The notes below the pieces were generated by a model. The model saw nothing but the letters and a program-made list of their open reading frames with translations. It searched no databases and was not told the DNA's origin. From Candidatus Altimarinota bacterium (GTDB lineage: Bacteria; Cyanobacteriota; Cyanobacteriia; Cyanobacteriales; Microcystaceae), in NCBI GenBank assembly GCA_012031035.1, contig JAAUUT010000011.1, positions 1-64,000 of the forward strand: DNA of 64,000 nucleotides, in the 5' to 3' direction. The first letter of the stretch is position 1. Every line of letters begins with the position of its first letter. A program made the translations under genes and the position numbers. This document shows, in pieces, positions 26,926-36,413 of this stretch.

Positions 26926-28011
26926 ATGATACGACTCAAACAGTCACTCCAGTATACTTTTTTAGCAATTACTGCCCAAACCTTATTCGCTCTTCCAGCA
27001 CTAGCAGCAGATTTTGCCTTTGGCGAGACGGCGGCAAAGGAAACAGAATATTTATCGAAAAATTTGGCAGGGCGCAGTATTGGCAGTCAAAAAGAACAAG
27101 ACGCGATCGCCTACCTATCTCAACGATTGAGCGATTTTGGCTATCAACCAACTTTACAGCCTTTCAGCTTTGAGTATAACGGTCAGACTTACAACTCTTT
27201 CAATATCATTGTCGAGCGCAAAGGAACCTCTGGAAAACAAATTATAGTAGGCGCTCATTACGATACTGCACCCAGTAGCGCTACCCTCGATCGATCTAAT
27301 TTAGAAGGGACTAACGATAATTCTTCTGGGGTTGGTGTATTGCTAGAACTCGCTCAAAGACTGGAAAACGAGCGAAACCATAGCGTTAAATTTATTCTCT
27401 TTGGAGCCGAAGAAGTCGGTTTAGTTGGTTCGGGCTACTATGCTAATAATATGAGTTCTCAAGAAATTAAAAATACACTTGTCATGGTGAACCTCGATAG
27501 CCTTATCGTGGGCGACAAGATGTATTTTCATGCAGGAAGACTTGCCGCAACTGAACCAGAATTCGGACGCTACCGCGATCTTGCCTTAGAAATTTCTGAT
27601 GAATTAGACATTGCCGCAGAAACCAATCCAGGTTTAAACCCAAACTATCCAAAAGGAACGGGTTGTTGCAGCGATCTCGAATCTTTTGATTTCCAAGTTC
27701 CCGTATTAGCAGCAGAAGCAACTAACTGGGATATTGGCGAATTGGATGGTTATACTCAAACTACCAATCCCAGAGTACCAGGCGGAGCGACATGGCACGA
27801 TCCGGCAACCGATAACTTAGCCTTTATTAATGAAGTATTTCCTGGTTTAATTGAAAAGCGGACGCGAGAATACACCCAAGTTTTAGATGTGTTTTTAGAT
27901 CGCGTCAACGCGCAATCCGTACCCGAACCTACCGGAGTTATGGGGATGACGCTGGCATTAGGGTTAGGAGGATGGAGGATGAGACGGAGACAAGGGGGAC
28001 AAGGGAGATAA
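26926..28011 (+). CDS. secreted M28-family zinc peptidase with PEP-CTERM signal
   Basis: 361 residues. Signal peptide cleaved about AxA (ALPALAAD). M28 metal ligands appear in GAHYDTAPS, TNDNSSGVG, FGAEEVGLVGSG and the final His in ATWHDPATD, so a di-zinc aminopeptidase is likely. The C-terminus VPEPTGVMGMTLALGLG-GWRMRRR is a PEP-CTERM sorting signal (VPEP, membrane helix, Arg cluster), which is processed by exosortase, so the mature enzyme is surface or extracellular. The last residues (QGGQGR) come from a GACAAGGG-type repeat. No exosortase gene in the window. Confidence 0.88.
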   Translation: MIRLKQSLQYTFLAITAQTLFALPALAADFAFGETAAKETEYLSKNLAGRSIGSQKEQDAIAYLSQRLSDFGYQPTLQPFSFEYNGQTYNSFNIIVERKGTSGKQIIVGAHYDTAPSSATLDRSNLEGTNDNSSGVGVLLELAQRLENERNHSVKFILFGAEEVGLVGSGYYANNMSSQEIKNTLVMVNLDSLIVGDKMYFHAGRLAATEPEFGRYRDLALEISDELDIAAETNPGLNPNYPKGTGCCSDLESFDFQVPVLAAEATNWDIGELDGYTQTTNPRVPGGATWHDPATDNLAFINEVFPGLIEKRTREYTQVLDVFLDRVNAQSVPEPTGVMGMTLALGLGGWRMRRRQGGQGR

Positions 28012-28083
28012 GGAGGACAAGGGAGAATATTGACTACCCTACTTAACTGAGAGGGCGCACGCCATGAGTCGGGGCTAGGTGGC

Positions 28084-28111
28084 GTTGGCGTAGCCCGTCC
28101 CTTAGACGTAC
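28084..28111. repeat. dispersed repeat, direct copy of the element at 14334
   Basis: GTTGGCGTAGCCCGTCCC then TTAGACGTAC. It lies inside a GC-rich block (28050-28140) between the M28 peptidase and the GHL10 gene that also contains CGCACGCCATGAG and GGGGCTAGGTGGCG; together these can fold extensively. The block breaks the AT-rich intergenic pattern. Confidence 0.65.
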
Positions 28112-28152
28112 CTGCGTCGCCACGTTAAAAGCCCCGTCCCCTATAAGGATTA

Positions 28153-29623
28153 ATGATTAAAGTTTCTCGTTTCTTTGGCAATCCGATCGCGATATTTATA
28201 GCTAGCAGTAGCCTGATGGCTCAAAGTTGGTTAAGTCGTCCTCTTTACGCTCAACCGACGGCTTATTGCCAATTTCCCGAAGACGCGATCGCCCAAAAGA
28301 TGCTCTCCTTAAATCTTCGCTCAAAGGAAACCCCAATGCTCAAAAAGAGTATCAAAGTTTGATTCAAAACACGCCGAATGGTTGCAGCAGTGTCGCGCTA
28401 GGACTTGGCCGCAACAACAGGCGATTTGGTTGCGCCTTTATCCATGTGACGTTCGTTTGGGAGCGCTCGATGCTACCTTAGATCGCATTGTTAATCGAGG
28501 CTATAACACGATTTATCTAGAGGTTCTTGGCGACAGTCAAGTATTATTGCCTCCCTCTGATAATCCGACTCCTTGGGATAGTGTCGTGCGATCGCAATAT
28601 CCCGAAATCCAAAATATCGATTTACTGGCACAAACCATCGAAAAGGGACGCGAACGAGGACTAAAAGTTTATGCTTGGTTATTTACCATGAATTTTGGCT
28701 ATGCCTACGCACAGCGTCCCGATCGCCAAATGGTAATGGCACGTAACGGTCAAGGCGAAACCAGCATCGCGGTTGTCGACGACCAATCGCAAGCCTTTAT
28801 CGACCCTTACAACTTACAAGCACAAGAAGATTATGCGCGATTGCTGGCTGAAGTCATCAAAAGACGACCCGATGGCGTATTATTCGATTACGTGCGCTAT
28901 CCTCGCGGCACGGGAGCGCGATCGCTAGTTGACGATGTAAAAGATTTGTGGATTTTTGGCGAGGCTTCTAGGGAAGCGCTTTATAATCGAGCGCAAAATA
29001 GTCGAGGTCGCGCTTTAATCGAGCTATATCTCGACCGGGGAAAAATCACGGGCAGCGATGTCGCTAACGTTGAAAAGTTGTATCCCCAGGAAGGTCCACC
29101 ACAATGGCAGGGACGCAGTTCGGATTCTAAGGGCGTTCAACAATTAAATTGGGATTTATGGCGGCTTAGCGTCGCTCATGCCGCTCAAGGCGTAGTTGAT
29201 TTTGTTTCTGTTGCTGCATCCTATGTTGAAAGTCAGGGAATTCCTGCGGGAGCGGTATTTTTCCCAGACGCTAATCAAATTGTCGGTCGAGGAGGATATG
29301 ATTCGCGCCTACAAGCTTGGGATAAATTTCCTGCTTCGATGGAATGGCATCCCATGTCCTATGCTTTGTGCGGGAATGCTAGTTGTATAGCTGACCAAGT
29401 AAATCGAGTCTTGAGCGTGGCTTCTCCTCAAACAAAAGTCGCTCCCGTCCTCGCTGGTTTTTGGGGAAGGCGCGATAATAATCGTCCTTCTTTAGAGGAG
29501 CAGATGCAAGGGATTCGCGCGGCATTTCCTCAGATCGATTCGGTGAGCCATTTTGCATTTCCCTGGATAGAACCTGAATTTGATAAGGAACGTCGATTCT
29601 GTAAAAGTGAATTAATACAATAA
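28153..29623 (+). CDS. GHL10/family-10-like secreted glycosidase (twice frameshifted)
   Basis: A signal peptide (IAIFIASSSLMAQSW) is followed by a TIM-barrel of the DUF187/GHL10 type: AIWLRLYPCDVRLGALD, RGYNTIYLEVLGD, GLKVYAWLFTMNFGYAY, DGVLFDYVRYPRGTGARS and WHPMSYALCG. Two A-homopolymer losses interrupt it: AAAA at 28295-28298 (after DAIAQK) and AAAA at 28376-28379. Adding one A at each place gives one frame of about 490 codons (AIAQKDALLK... SLIQKHAEWLQQ). So the gene is probably intact in the organism. Polysaccharide substrate unknown. Confidence 0.85.
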
Positions 29624-29661
29624 ATTCTTTACGTTTCGATCGCGTTGCAATTCCCCAAAAT

Positions 29662-30318
29662 TTAACTTGATTCATTAGCCGAGTTAGTTTTTGTTTGCGG
29701 CTTTGTGCTAGCTAATGGCAAGAATAAACCAGAATTAGCTTGGTATTCCTCAAATTCAGGATAACGAGCTAAAGATTTATCTTTTTTGAGCATATTGGGC
29801 AAGAAAACCAGACTAAAAAAGCCTCCCAAAATTACATAAGGAAGCCAATGTTGAGCTAGCAGGGCAAAACCCAGATAAATTAAAATCTCTCCGAGATAGT
29901 TAGTATTGCGACAACGAGCAAAGAAACCTTCTGTAATTAATCCGGGTCGATATTTGAGCGTGTAATATTTTTGCGCGTCGCTGCTGTAATGCAAAAAGAC
30001 TCCTACTAAATTAATCGATATAGCAGCAGCAATTAAAGGCGGTGAAGGTTCGACACGGCTGCTAATGAGAATAAAGGGGGCAATCCAATACAAACCCAGA
30101 AAGGTAAAAGTCGTAATTCCCATCCCCAAGGAGATGTCTTGTTCCCACTGTTTATCGGGATAGATGCGGTCTTTGAGAAGCCACATCATGCCATACGTCC
30201 CGTGAAGGGCAAGATATACCCAAGCTCCCGTATTAAAATTTTGATAAGCCACCATTAATCCTAATACGAATAGGAAAGTCAAGGCTTTATGAAGGTTGAT
30301 AGCGTGTTTAATTTTCAT
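29662..30318 (-). CDS. DUF1295/isoprenylcysteine-methyltransferase-like membrane protein
   Basis: 218 residues with five or six membrane helices. The C-terminal region GLITEGFFARCRNTNYLGEILIYLGF (core RNTNYLGEI) and RYPEFEEYQ match the ICMT/DUF1295 steroid-reductase-like fold in which a nucleotide or SAM binds near the last helices. The substrate is unknown; in bacteria such proteins reduce or methylate lipids. Convergent to the GHL10 gene, with no gap beyond 38 bases. Single gene, no operon. Confidence 0.7.
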   Translation of the reverse strand: MKIKHAINLHKALTFLFVLGLMVAYQNFNTGAWVYLALHGTYGMMWLLKDRIYPDKQWEQDISLGMGITTFTFLGLYWIAPFILISSRVEPSPPLIAAAISINLVGVFLHYSSDAQKYYTLKYRPGLITEGFFARCRNTNYLGEILIYLGFALLAQHWLPYVILGGFFSLVFLPNMLKKDKSLARYPEFEEYQANSGLFLPLASTKPQTKTNSANESS

Positions 30319-30526
30319 AGGTGCGAGTTAAATAGTTCGACAAAATAGAGTTTATGCTTTGGTAAAAGGCAACAGGAAAATTATGAATTATAAATTATGA
30401 AAATTAGAAGTTCAGGAGTTCAAGAATTCAGGAGTAAATTTAGTTTCGACTTTCGACTTTCAAATATCGATTGCTTTCAGTTGTAGCGTAACTTATTCTA
30501 GTAAAAATGTTTTTTAGACGCGAGAC

Positions 30527-32290
30527 ATGGCAAATTCTCAAATCGGCTATTCAAATATAGTAGAAATTTTGCGCGATCGCGCTCTCAAAACTCCACAGCA
30601 AATTGGTTATACGTTTATGGCTGATGGAGAAAACGAATCGGGTCAAATAACCTATGAAATGCTCGATCGCCAAGCACGCGCGATCGCAGCGCGACTGCAA
30701 GCATTAGGCGCTACGGGTTCTCATGCGTTGGTCGTCTATCCCTATCATGCTGGTTTAGAATTCATTGCTGCTTTCTTTGGCTGTCTCTATGCAGGAGTTG
30801 TCGCCGTTACCGAAAATCCTCCCCGTCATAGTAAAGCGATCGATAAATTACAAGATCGTTTAGTTTCGTCTCAATCTACCGTTGCGCTGACGACCAAAGA
30901 ACTTTTAGGAAGTATTCAAAAACAATTAAAGCAAACTCCCGATTTAGCGCCTAAATTAAGCGAAATTAACTGGATTGCCGCTGACGACCTTCCCGATGCG
31001 ATCGCGTCTGATTGGGTAGCACCCCAACTCTATCCAGATACCTTAGCTTTCTTGCAGTATACTTCTGGCTCTACCGGAACGCCAAAGGGAGTCATGGTAA
31101 CGCACGATAATATCCTGCACAACTCAAAAATCATTTATCAATGTTTCGAGCATCACGACAATAGCCAAGGGGTTATCTGGCTGCCACTGTATCACGATAT
31201 GGGCTTGATTGGCGGCGTAGTACAGCCTTTGTTTGGTGGATTTCCCGTTACCCTAATGTCGCCGATGGCGTTGATTCAAAAGCCTCTCAACTGGCTAAAA
31301 GCCATCTCTCGCTACAAAGCCAATACCAGTGGCGGCCCTAATTTTGCCTACGACCTCGTAGCGCGTTTGGCGACTCCCGAACATAAGAAAAATCTCGATC
31401 TTAGTAGCTGGGACTTAGCCTTTTCTGGTGCAGAACCTATCCGCGCCGAAACTTTAGAACGATTTGCAACGGCTTTTGAGCCTTGTGGCTTTCGTAGAGA
31501 AGCTTTTTATCCTTGTTATGGGATGGCTGAGACGACCTTATTCGTCTCTGGCGGAGATAAAAAAGCGCCTCTTATCGTTCAGTACGTTAATGAGGTTGAA
31601 TTAGAGCAAAATCGCGTCGTTACCGTCAAATCCTCGCAAGAAGGAGCGAGAGCGATTGTAAGCTGCGGTCGTCCTTGGTTGGGAGATAAGATTGTTATTG
31701 TCGATCCTAATTCGTTAACCCAATGTCGCGATCGCACAGTAGGCGAAATTTGGGTTGCGGGTGCGGGTGTCGGGAAAGGCTACTGGAATCAAATCGAAGA
31801 AACAGAAAATAGTTTTAGGGCTTTTGTTGCAGATATGGGAGAAGGCCCCTTCTTACGTACCGGAGACTTAGGCTATCTCGACAATGGCGAACTATTTATC
31901 ACGGGTCGCATCAAAGATTTGATGATTCTTTGGGGTCGCAATAAATATCCCCATCAAATCGAAGAAACCGTACAAAAATGTCACCCGGCTTTACGTCCCA
32001 ATTGTGGGGCGGCGTTTTCCGTTGAATTTACCCAAGAAGAACGATTAGTCATCGTTTATGAAGTCGAAAGAAGTTTTTGGCGGCATTTAAACGTTGAAGA
32101 AATTATTGGCGCTATTCGTCAAGCAGTCGCTCAAGAACACATGGTCGAAGTTCATGCAATTCAATTAATCAAACCGGGTAGTATTCCCAAGACTTCTAGC
32201 GGCAAAATTCAACGCCGTAAATGTAGAACTAAGTTTTTGGAGGGGAGTTTAGATGTTGTCGGCGAATGGCACAATCATCAACCAGAATAA
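30527..32290 (+). CDS. stand-alone fatty acyl-AMP ligase (FAAL)
   Basis: 587 residues. Activates a fatty acid with ATP to acyl-AMP and hands it to an acyl carrier protein, not to CoA. A3-type P-loop YTSGSTGTPKGVMVTH (about 180-195), LPLYHDMGLIGG, SGGPNFAYDL, CYGMAETTLFVSG and RTGDLGYLDNGELFITGR, then C-terminal lysine loop GSIPKTSSGKIQRRK. The VVAVTENPPRHS and FVSGG segments mark FAAL rather than CoA ligase. In cyanobacteria FAAL is often fused to or next to a polyketide synthase; here none is present, only the repeat at 32323 and a sugar permease follow. So its acyl carrier and product are unknown. Confidence 0.9.
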   Translation: MANSQIGYSNIVEILRDRALKTPQQIGYTFMADGENESGQITYEMLDRQARAIAARLQALGATGSHALVVYPYHAGLEFIAAFFGCLYAGVVAVTENPPRHSKAIDKLQDRLVSSQSTVALTTKELLGSIQKQLKQTPDLAPKLSEINWIAADDLPDAIASDWVAPQLYPDTLAFLQYTSGSTGTPKGVMVTHDNILHNSKIIYQCFEHHDNSQGVIWLPLYHDMGLIGGVVQPLFGGFPVTLMSPMALIQKPLNWLKAISRYKANTSGGPNFAYDLVARLATPEHKKNLDLSSWDLAFSGAEPIRAETLERFATAFEPCGFRREAFYPCYGMAETTLFVSGGDKKAPLIVQYVNEVELEQNRVVTVKSSQEGARAIVSCGRPWLGDKIVIVDPNSLTQCRDRTVGEIWVAGAGVGKGYWNQIEETENSFRAFVADMGEGPFLRTGDLGYLDNGELFITGRIKDLMILWGRNKYPHQIEETVQKCHPALRPNCGAAFSVEFTQEERLVIVYEVERSFWRHLNVEEIIGAIRQAVAQEHMVEVHAIQLIKPGSIPKTSSGKIQRRKCRTKFLEGSLDVVGEWHNHQPE

Positions 32291-32724
32291 GTCATACAAA
32301 TTTTTAATTCATTTAAACTCAAATCTTGCACTCTTCGCAACAGCCGCCGCTTAATTAATTCCCCGTCTTACATCGCAAGTCCATTAAAATGGACTGAAAT
32401 ACTTATCCAGTCGTCTGAAGACGACTTTACATATGAGGCGGCGATTTAAATCGAGGGGCGGGCTATTGAGAATGGTGCAAGATATAGATTTTAAACAGGC
32501 TTTTTTTATAAGCTTCCGTAGAAAGATCCTGAAGTATATTAATCAAGAAGGCGGAGCAAATAAAAATCAAACAAACCTGCCTGCTACCCTTAGATCAAAT
32601 CCCGATGAACAACCATAATACCCAGTAGTGCGAGCATCTTGCTCGCTTTTCAGGAATTAATTAAAGGAATTTTATATTAATCATAATTTTAGTCAATATT
32701 TGCCATTTTAGAAATAAATAATCA
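32291..32724. other. intergenic region holding repeat copy 2 and a palindrome
   Basis: 434 bases with no gene. Most is the MITE-like element (below). Further right, GCGAGCA-TCT-TGCTCGC (32630-32646) is a perfect 7-bp stem followed by TTTTC, a very common cyanobacterial intergenic hairpin that can act as a weak terminator. Confidence 0.6.
32323..32483. repeat. MITE-like hairpin repeat, copy 2
   Basis: Bounded by ATCTTGCAC (32323-32331) and GTGCAAGAT (32475-32483). Conserved with copy 1 at 525-689 are the end segments, AGTCCATTAAAATGGACT, a middle stem AGTCGTCT-GA-AGACGACT, the string ACTTTACATATGAGGC, and the start of the third stem (CGATTTAAATCG). The middle stem changed on both arms relative to copy 1, so pairing is kept. 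No target-site duplication is obvious. Confidence 0.75.
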
Positions 32725-33636
32725 ATGAAATTTCTTTACAAACATAAAGCTCAAATTTCCAAACAAATAACCCCTTATCTCTTTTTGCTCCCTGCTTTAA
32801 TCGTGTTAGGGCTAACCGTATTTTATCCAGCATTGCAAGCTTTTTCTTTGAGCTTTACTCGCTATGAATTTGATATTACTCAACCTCCCCAATGGGTAGG
32901 ATTGGAGAATTTTCAGAAATTATTAAAAGATAAAGTCTTTTGGCAAACGCTCCAAAATACCTTGCTTTATCTTATTGGCGTTGTCCCCATTTTAGTCATT
33001 CTTCCCTTAGTTTTCGCTATTTTAGTTAACCGAAAAATACGGGCGATTAATTGGTTTCGATTGTCTTTTTATACCCCAGTTGTCATCTCTATGGTTGTCG
33101 CGGGAATTGCTTGGAAAGCCTTGTATACTTCCAACGGTCTTATCAATCAATTTCTCGAACAAATAGGGTTTGCAGAGGGAATTCCTTGGCTGACTAGCCC
33201 TCAATTAGCTCTATGGAGTGTCATGGCTGTAACCATCTGGAAGGGATTGGGTTACTATATGGTTATTTACTTGGCTGGGTTGCAATCGATTCCCGCAGAA
33301 CTTTACGAAGCAGCGGCGCTCGATGGTTCGGATGGTTGGGCGAAACATCAAGATATTACACTTCCTTTGATGAAACCTTATTTATTTTTAGTGGCGGTGA
33401 TTTCTTCGATTTCTGCGACAAAAGTTTTTGAAGAAGTTTTTATCATGACTCGTGGAGGCCCGCTCAACAGTTCTAAAACGGTGGTTTACTACGTCTACGA
33501 GCAAGCTTTTAACCCTCAATATCTCGATTACAGTTACGGTTGTACGATTGGATTGGTTTTATTTTTAGTCATATTGGGTTTGTCGCTTCTCAATTTACGA
33601 CTTAGTAATTCAGCAACTCAGAAAAATTGGCTTTAG
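32725..33636 (+). CDS. sugar ABC transporter permease (MalF/UgpA type), orphan
   Basis: 303 residues, six predicted helices. N-terminal PYLFLLPALIVLGLTVFYPALQAF, and the EAA loop LYEAAALDGSDGWAKHQDITLPLMKP (core EAAALDG) before the fourth helix; GGPLNSSKTVVYYVYEQAF is typical of the MalF-like subfamily. It needs a second permease, a solute-binding protein and an ATPase, none of which lies in this window. So it probably serves a shared ATPase or is separated from its partners. Likely sugar or glycerol-phosphate import. Confidence 0.85.
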   Translation: MKFLYKHKAQISKQITPYLFLLPALIVLGLTVFYPALQAFSLSFTRYEFDITQPPQWVGLENFQKLLKDKVFWQTLQNTLLYLIGVVPILVILPLVFAILVNRKIRAINWFRLSFYTPVVISMVVAGIAWKALYTSNGLINQFLEQIGFAEGIPWLTSPQLALWSVMAVTIWKGLGYYMVIYLAGLQSIPAELYEAAALDGSDGWAKHQDITLPLMKPYLFLVAVISSISATKVFEEVFIMTRGGPLNSSKTVVYYVYEQAFNPQYLDYSYGCTIGLVLFLVILGLSLLNLRLSNSATQKNWL

Positions 33637-33665
33637 GATTTTTTTGTGTGTTATCATAAAGATGA

Positions 33666-33757
33666 CTTCGGACCCACGCGATTACAACGCCCTAACTTTG
33701 TCAGGACGGAAGTAGCAGCAATACGGGATGCTTGTGATAGGCGTGGTATCCGGGTCT
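33666..33757 (+). ncRNA. ffs: 4.5S (SRP) RNA
   Basis: The conserved Ffh-binding apical region GTCAGGACGGAAGTAGCAGC is present at about 33700-33719. The stem GACCCACGC (33671-33679) pairs with GCGTGG...GGGTC at about 33741-33756, and a T-rich tail (TTTTTGTTTTT) follows. Size about 90 bases, fitting bacterial 4.5S RNA. It joins Ffh to form the signal recognition particle. Confidence 0.92.
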
Positions 33758-33785
33758 TTTTGTTTTTGGGCTAGGATTTACAAAC

Positions 33786-33914
33786 CTAAATCGAGTTGCT
33801 TGGGCGTGTAGTTGTCAGCTTTTGTTGCAATCGATTTCTGTTTTTCGGTTTTTCTTGTTTGGCTTTTTCTTGGCGGATGCGTTCTAATAATACTGTGTAA
33901 AGATTTGAGTTCAT
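33786..33914 (-). CDS. possible small basic ORF, 42 aa
   Basis: ATG at 33914, stop at 33786. The peptide has a basic helix (LYTVLLERIRQEKAKQEKPKN). It begins inside the repeat fragment (33901-33940), so its 5' end may be repeat-derived. No homology recalled. Could be a chance frame. Confidence 0.25.
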   Translation of the reverse strand: MNSNLYTVLLERIRQEKAKQEKPKNRNRLQQKLTTTRPSNSI

Positions 33915-33940
33915 TTTAATGGACTTGGTATGAGTGCAAA
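33901..33940 (-). repeat. fragment of the 161-bp repeat (degenerate copy 3)
   Basis: On the minus strand TTTGCACTC, then four bases, then AAGTCCATTAAAATG and AACTCAAATCT. This matches the left end and the first stem of copies 1 and 2 with about 35 bases removed between. It sits next to the truncated end of the sbtA-like pseudogene. Confidence 0.5.
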
Positions 33941-34029
33941 AGGTTAAGCTACTGAAAAGGATTTCCTTTATATTCGCGATGATTGCTCGCGAATATTTTT
34001 TGACTCTCGCTCTCTTTTTACAAAAATGG

Positions 34030-34633
34030 GATGCTCCCGATAGCTTTTCCCATCCTTGCTCTCCTGTTAGCATTCCGATAATTAAGCTACCAACTAATAA
34101 GAAAACTGAACCATTTAAAAATGCTTCTTATAGAACTTCTCCCCAAGAAAATTCGCCGTCACTCTTTTGTTTGCTTGCAAAAACTCTCACTAAAATTAAC
34201 CCGACAATAATTGCAGGAGATTCCATCAAAGCGAGTGCTGCAACCATGTGTCCGCCATAAGAAATGTGCAGTTTTCAAGAAATGAACCAGCCGTAACAAA
34301 CGTTACTGCGCTAATCGAACCATAGGTAGCAGAAATGGCTGCTGCATTGTAATCATCGAGTTTAATTTTGAGGATAAAGAAGGTGTAAATAGGAACGAGA
34401 GAAGCCATTAAAACAGCAGCTATAAGAGTCATAGCAATTTGAGCGTTGATGCCACTTTCTGCTAGTTCGTAGCCGCCTTTGAACCCAATCGAGATTAAAA
34501 GATATAGAGAAAATAGCTTAGGCAATGGTTGAGAAATTTCTAAATCTGATTTACAAAAAACAGCCACCATCCCTAAAAAAAAGAATAAAACAGGCGGATT
34601 CAAAATATTAAACAAGATTAGATTTCCATCCAT
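34030..34633 (-). pseudogene. sodium-dependent bicarbonate transporter family (SbtA-like), decayed
   Basis: The first 115 codons (MDGNLILFNILNPPVLFFFLGM, core NILNPPVLFFFLG; IGFKGGYELAESG; SAVTFVTAGSFLEN) match the sodium-dependent bicarbonate permease family. Then: a frameshift near 34268-34274 (continued as HISYGGHMVAALAL in another frame), an in-frame TAA at 34128-34130 within GEVL-stop-EAFLNGS, and loss of similarity after GWEKLSG at about 34030. The remaining part of the family, about half its length, is missing. Three separate lesions, so this is a true pseudogene. Confidence 0.85.
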
Positions 34634-34764
34634 TGCTTTTTTCTATAGTTTGCTAAAAAATATCTTACTTAAGATACTTTATGCTGAAACTATGCTTAAA
34701 TATCAACAACTTAAGAGCGATCGCTCTCCAAACTCTCTCAACGCCTTGCCAGACTTAAGATATT

Positions 34765-36069
34765 TTAACCGATTGATGCGATTCGTTTTTGTCTTAAGAC
34801 TTTGTTAGTCAATTGAGAGTTTTGGATAATTTGTTCTTCCCAAAGTCTTATTAAACTTTTAACGGTTATATCCCAACTATATTTTTCAATATATTGTCTA
34901 CCTTTTAACCCCATTTCTTGTCGCAAAGTAGAGTTTTCTGTTAAAAGTTTAAGCTTGTTGCTAAATTCTTCTATGTTTTGGGGTTCAAACAAAAAACCAT
35001 TCCAGCCATCTCGAATATCTTGTGGAATTCCTCCAGCACGAGGCGCTAAAATAGGTAATCCAGATGCTAAAGCTTCGATAATTGTAAGCGCTCGATTTTC
35101 TTTTTCTGAGGTAGTTACATAAATATCGCTATTAGCTAAAATTGCTGGAACTTCACTAGGTGCAACTCTACCAAAGAAATGAATATGAGGAAATATAGGC
35201 TTTAATGCACTAGAAATTTCATCGCGCATCGGGCCGTCGCCAACAATTATTAAAGCTAATTGTTCGGGATTAATGTTTTGTATGATTTCAGAAAAAGCAT
35301 CAATCGTAAATTTCCAACCTTTATCGGGAGTTAATCGACCAAGAAAAATTAATTTTATTTTGCGATCGCAATCTACTAACCCATATTTATTCTCAAAAAA
35401 ATTTTCTTGGCGAAGATTGGGAAAAAATTGGTTTGGGTCGAAACCATTTAAGTTTTCATAAATTGTATTTTTTATACCTATTTCAACCAGTTTTTGATGA
35501 GTAAAAATATTATGAATTAATGTAGCATCATAAGCATTATAAACCCAACTGAGAAATTTTTTAAAAAGAAACTTAACTAATACCATTCCTTCAACTGGCA
35601 AAGGAATTGTCTTTTCTCCAATGGGAAAAGAAAAATAATCATCGAGATATTCTAAAAAATTAGTTCTGAAAAAAGCAACGCAAGGAATATGATTTTGTTT
35701 TGCATAATCAATGCCAGGAATTCGCCAAAATCCGACGAATAATCTTTCTGGCTCATCTACATGAATAATATCGGGTTCAAATTTTTCTAATTCTTGTAAA
35801 ACAACTTTATAAGAATTTTTACTGACATTCCTCTCAAAATCAATATCCATAAAAGCAGTGCTTTCTAGATTAACAATCGTTACCCCAGAAAGTATATTCC
35901 CCGTATAATCTTGCCAATTGGGATAAATATTAGCAAGCGTACTGTAGTCAGGACAAAATAATAAAACTTCATGTCCCCACTGACTGAGTTTGTGAAGTCT
36001 ATGTAAACCACTAACCGTTACTCCATCAATAACAGGAAGAAAGCCAGAAGTAATAATGGCAATTTTCAT
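34765..36069 (-). CDS. glycosyltransferase family 4
   Basis: 434 residues, GT-B fold. N-terminus KIAIITSGFLPVIDGVTVSG and HVDEPERLFVGFWRIPG; acceptor half around ATLIHNIFTHQKLVE. The donor half has IFLGRLTPDKGWKFTIDAF, VGDGPMRDEI, FFGRVAPSEVPAILANSDIYV (core FFGRV..SEVP) and the E-x7-E region SEKENRALTIIEALASGLP. Overall resembles SqdX/Dgd-type lipid glycosyltransferases, but that is only family-level similarity. ATG at 36069. Single gene. Confidence 0.82.
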   Translation of the reverse strand: MKIAIITSGFLPVIDGVTVSGLHRLHKLSQWGHEVLLFCPDYSTLANIYPNWQDYTGNILSGVTIVNLESTAFMDIDFERNVSKNSYKVVLQELEKFEPDIIHVDEPERLFVGFWRIPGIDYAKQNHIPCVAFFRTNFLEYLDDYFSFPIGEKTIPLPVEGMVLVKFLFKKFLSWVYNAYDATLIHNIFTHQKLVEIGIKNTIYENLNGFDPNQFFPNLRQENFFENKYGLVDCDRKIKLIFLGRLTPDKGWKFTIDAFSEIIQNINPEQLALIIVGDGPMRDEISSALKPIFPHIHFFGRVAPSEVPAILANSDIYVTTSEKENRALTIIEALASGLPILAPRAGGIPQDIRDGWNGFLFEPQNIEEFSNKLKLLTENSTLRQEMGLKGRQYIEKYSWDITVKSLIRLWEEQIIQNSQLTNKVLRQKRIASIG

Positions 36070-36413
36070 TCGACTATAAACGATGATTATGCAAACTATT
36101 GCTAATAGTAAATCAAATCAAAATTATATTTACTGTTATGCTTTGGTTAAGATTAGGTTAGGTCAACGATTAAATTAAAATTTTATTACCAATATAACCT
36201 TCGTCATTCTTTTTTAAAATTCATAAACATGAAAACTAATCTTATTTTTAAATAAAAACCACTATTTAAAGCTAAACTGAGAATTTTATAAAACATATTA
36301 TTCAATTTTTTTAAAAAATAAAAAACCTAATATTCTTCGAGAAAAAATAAGCTATTTTTTGTTTTAAATTAGCAAAAAATAATCAATCGATTTTATAAAA
36401 ACAGAGTTTTACA
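36070..36413. other. very AT-rich intergenic region
   Basis: About 340 bases of A/T-rich DNA (long runs of A and T at 36290-36380) with no gene. It separates the glycosyltransferase start from two small ORFs and may hold promoters for both directions, but none is distinct. Confidence 0.4.

Noticed and set aside
32433-32618. 61-codon frame at the end of the second 161-bp repeat
   Set aside because: Its first part is repeat sequence, and the rest lacks composition or start evidence.
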